Shown piece by piece: positions 4,880-5,273 of a stretch of DNA of 5,273 nucleotides. Positions within the stretch are counted from its first letter, which is position 1; every line of letters starts with the position of its first letter. The DNA is from Acidobacteriaceae bacterium (lineage in GTDB: Bacteria; Acidobacteriota; Terriglobia; Terriglobales; SbA1). The translations under genes and the position numbers were made by a program. The notes beneath the pieces were generated by a model, which was not told where the DNA came from, made no database searches, and worked only from the letters and a program-made list of their open reading frames with translations. The DNA lies in assembly GCA_003136335.1 (NCBI GenBank), contig PLEA01000390.1, positions 1 to 5,273 on the forward strand. The letters are read 5' to 3'.

Positions 4880-5187
4880 CGTTATTCCCATTATCGGTTC
4901 CTGCACCTTTCGAGTAACGAGAAGTATTAGGCCATTTCGGCCCGTCTGCGCAGGAACATCCTGCGGTCGCACCGAGTCGACGCGGTGGATTTTGAACTAT
5001 GGTGCACGGCGGTCTCGGCGACGACCGGCTGCGGCGTCTGCGTGGACTCTCACGAAGACACTGCGCGAGAAGGGCGTTCGGGAAGAGTCGATTCTGGCTG
5101 CGGTGCGCATCGCGTCGGGCAATTCATGGCCTGGCGAGCGGGCTGGAAACGGAGAAGGTATGGGCGACTACGGCGCCCGTGGTTTAG
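4880..5187 (+). pseudogene. ahpD: AhpD-like alkylhydroperoxidase remnant, multiple frameshifts and a stop
   Basis: Remains of the C-terminal half of an AhpD / carboxymuconolactone decarboxylase-type peroxidase spread over three frames. Frame one reads RYSHYRFLHLSSNEKY, a TAG stop at 4928-4930, then AISARLRRN, DAVDFELWCTAVSATTG and CGVCVDSHE up to about 5053. The second frame gives KTLREKGVREESILAAVRIA (from 5055), and the third gives AIHGLASGLETEKVW up to TAG 5185-5187. The breaks fit a 2-base loss near 5054 and one extra G in the GGG at 5117-5119. The catalytic CxxCxxxH motif and the upstream Glu, 12 residues before the first Cys, are still legible, so the loss looks recent. Family members are about 175-180 residues; the N-terminal part is not recognisable here, though weak similarity may extend back to about 4835. 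Intact homologues reduce hydroperoxides, in some species with AhpC, but no ahpC is present. Confidence 0.85.
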
Positions 5188-5231
5188 CGGCAAGATAGCC
5201 GCGGTCAGAAGAAATATCAGCGTCTCAGCAG

Positions 5232-5258
5232 AGGACGGGGCTAACCCCGTCCTTTTTT
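5232..5258 (+). terminator. Rho-independent terminator
   Basis: A perfect 8-bp stem GGACGGGG / CCCCGTCC (5233-5240 with 5245-5252), closed by a CTAA loop, is followed by six Ts. An A-T pair at 5232/5253 can extend it. It lies 45 bp after the end of the ahpD remnant, so it probably once ended that transcript. A smaller hairpin, GCGGC-N6-GCCGC (5187-5202), precedes it without a T-run. Confidence 0.88.
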
Positions 5259-5273
5259 ATGTGTGCCGAGCAT

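Noticed and set aside
1..5273. CRISPR array, tRNA or rRNA gene, or insertion sequence
   Set aside because: No regularly spaced identical repeats, no cloverleaf with a CCA-adjacent acceptor stem, no rRNA signature and no transposase reading frame were seen.

Overview
The window looks like a piece of an Acidobacteriota chromosome, probably in or near the Terriglobia. The signs are moderately high G+C, coding regions rich in CTG, GCG and GTG, a PilZ/TonB-type protein, an exopolysaccharide export protein, and two copies of a short intergenic repeat (core CTCGCTTCGCTCGGAATGAC) that I associate from memory with acidobacterial genomes. The lineage is an inference, because there is no rRNA gene or other phylogenetic marker here.

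Layout. Positions 1-852 hold a complete rpiA (ribose-5-phosphate isomerase A, + strand) bracketed by the two repeat copies. Positions 853-1728 hold a + strand gene for an unusual one-pass membrane protein: a cytoplasmic PilZ-like domain, a transmembrane helix and a periplasmic TonB C-terminal domain. After a convergent gap come two minus-strand genes, each with its own sigma70-like promoter. One is a small four-helix membrane protein of unknown function (1917-2300). The other is a LuxR/FixJ-type transcription factor (2525-3259) whose receiver domain has lost its phosphorylation chemistry. Just upstream of the regulator's promoter lie two 13-bp direct repeats exactly 20 bp apart, a probable operator.

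Positions 3365-3803 contain no credible gene but hold several inverted repeats, including a 13-bp hairpin and a pair of distant complementary arms. They lead to an outer-membrane polysaccharide export gene (3804-4587, Wza/OPX family) broken by a single +1 frameshift. The rest of the window decays further: a doubtful short ORF, then the remains of an ahpD-like peroxidase gene spread over all three + frames with an in-frame stop. A clean rho-independent terminator closes the window at 5232-5258.

Working together. rpiA is housekeeping (pentose phosphate pathway). A regulator with a degenerate receiver, divergent from an exopolysaccharide export gene, resembles the VpsT/CsgD arrangement in outline, and the PilZ-TonB protein also suggests cyclic-di-GMP-linked envelope physiology. 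That link is inference only, and both the export gene and the ahpD-like gene appear inactivated, so the right half of the window looks like a degrading region. I did not find a complete new multigene system. The best candidates for something undescribed are the PilZ-TonB fusion, the spaced operator-like repeats and the structured leader region.
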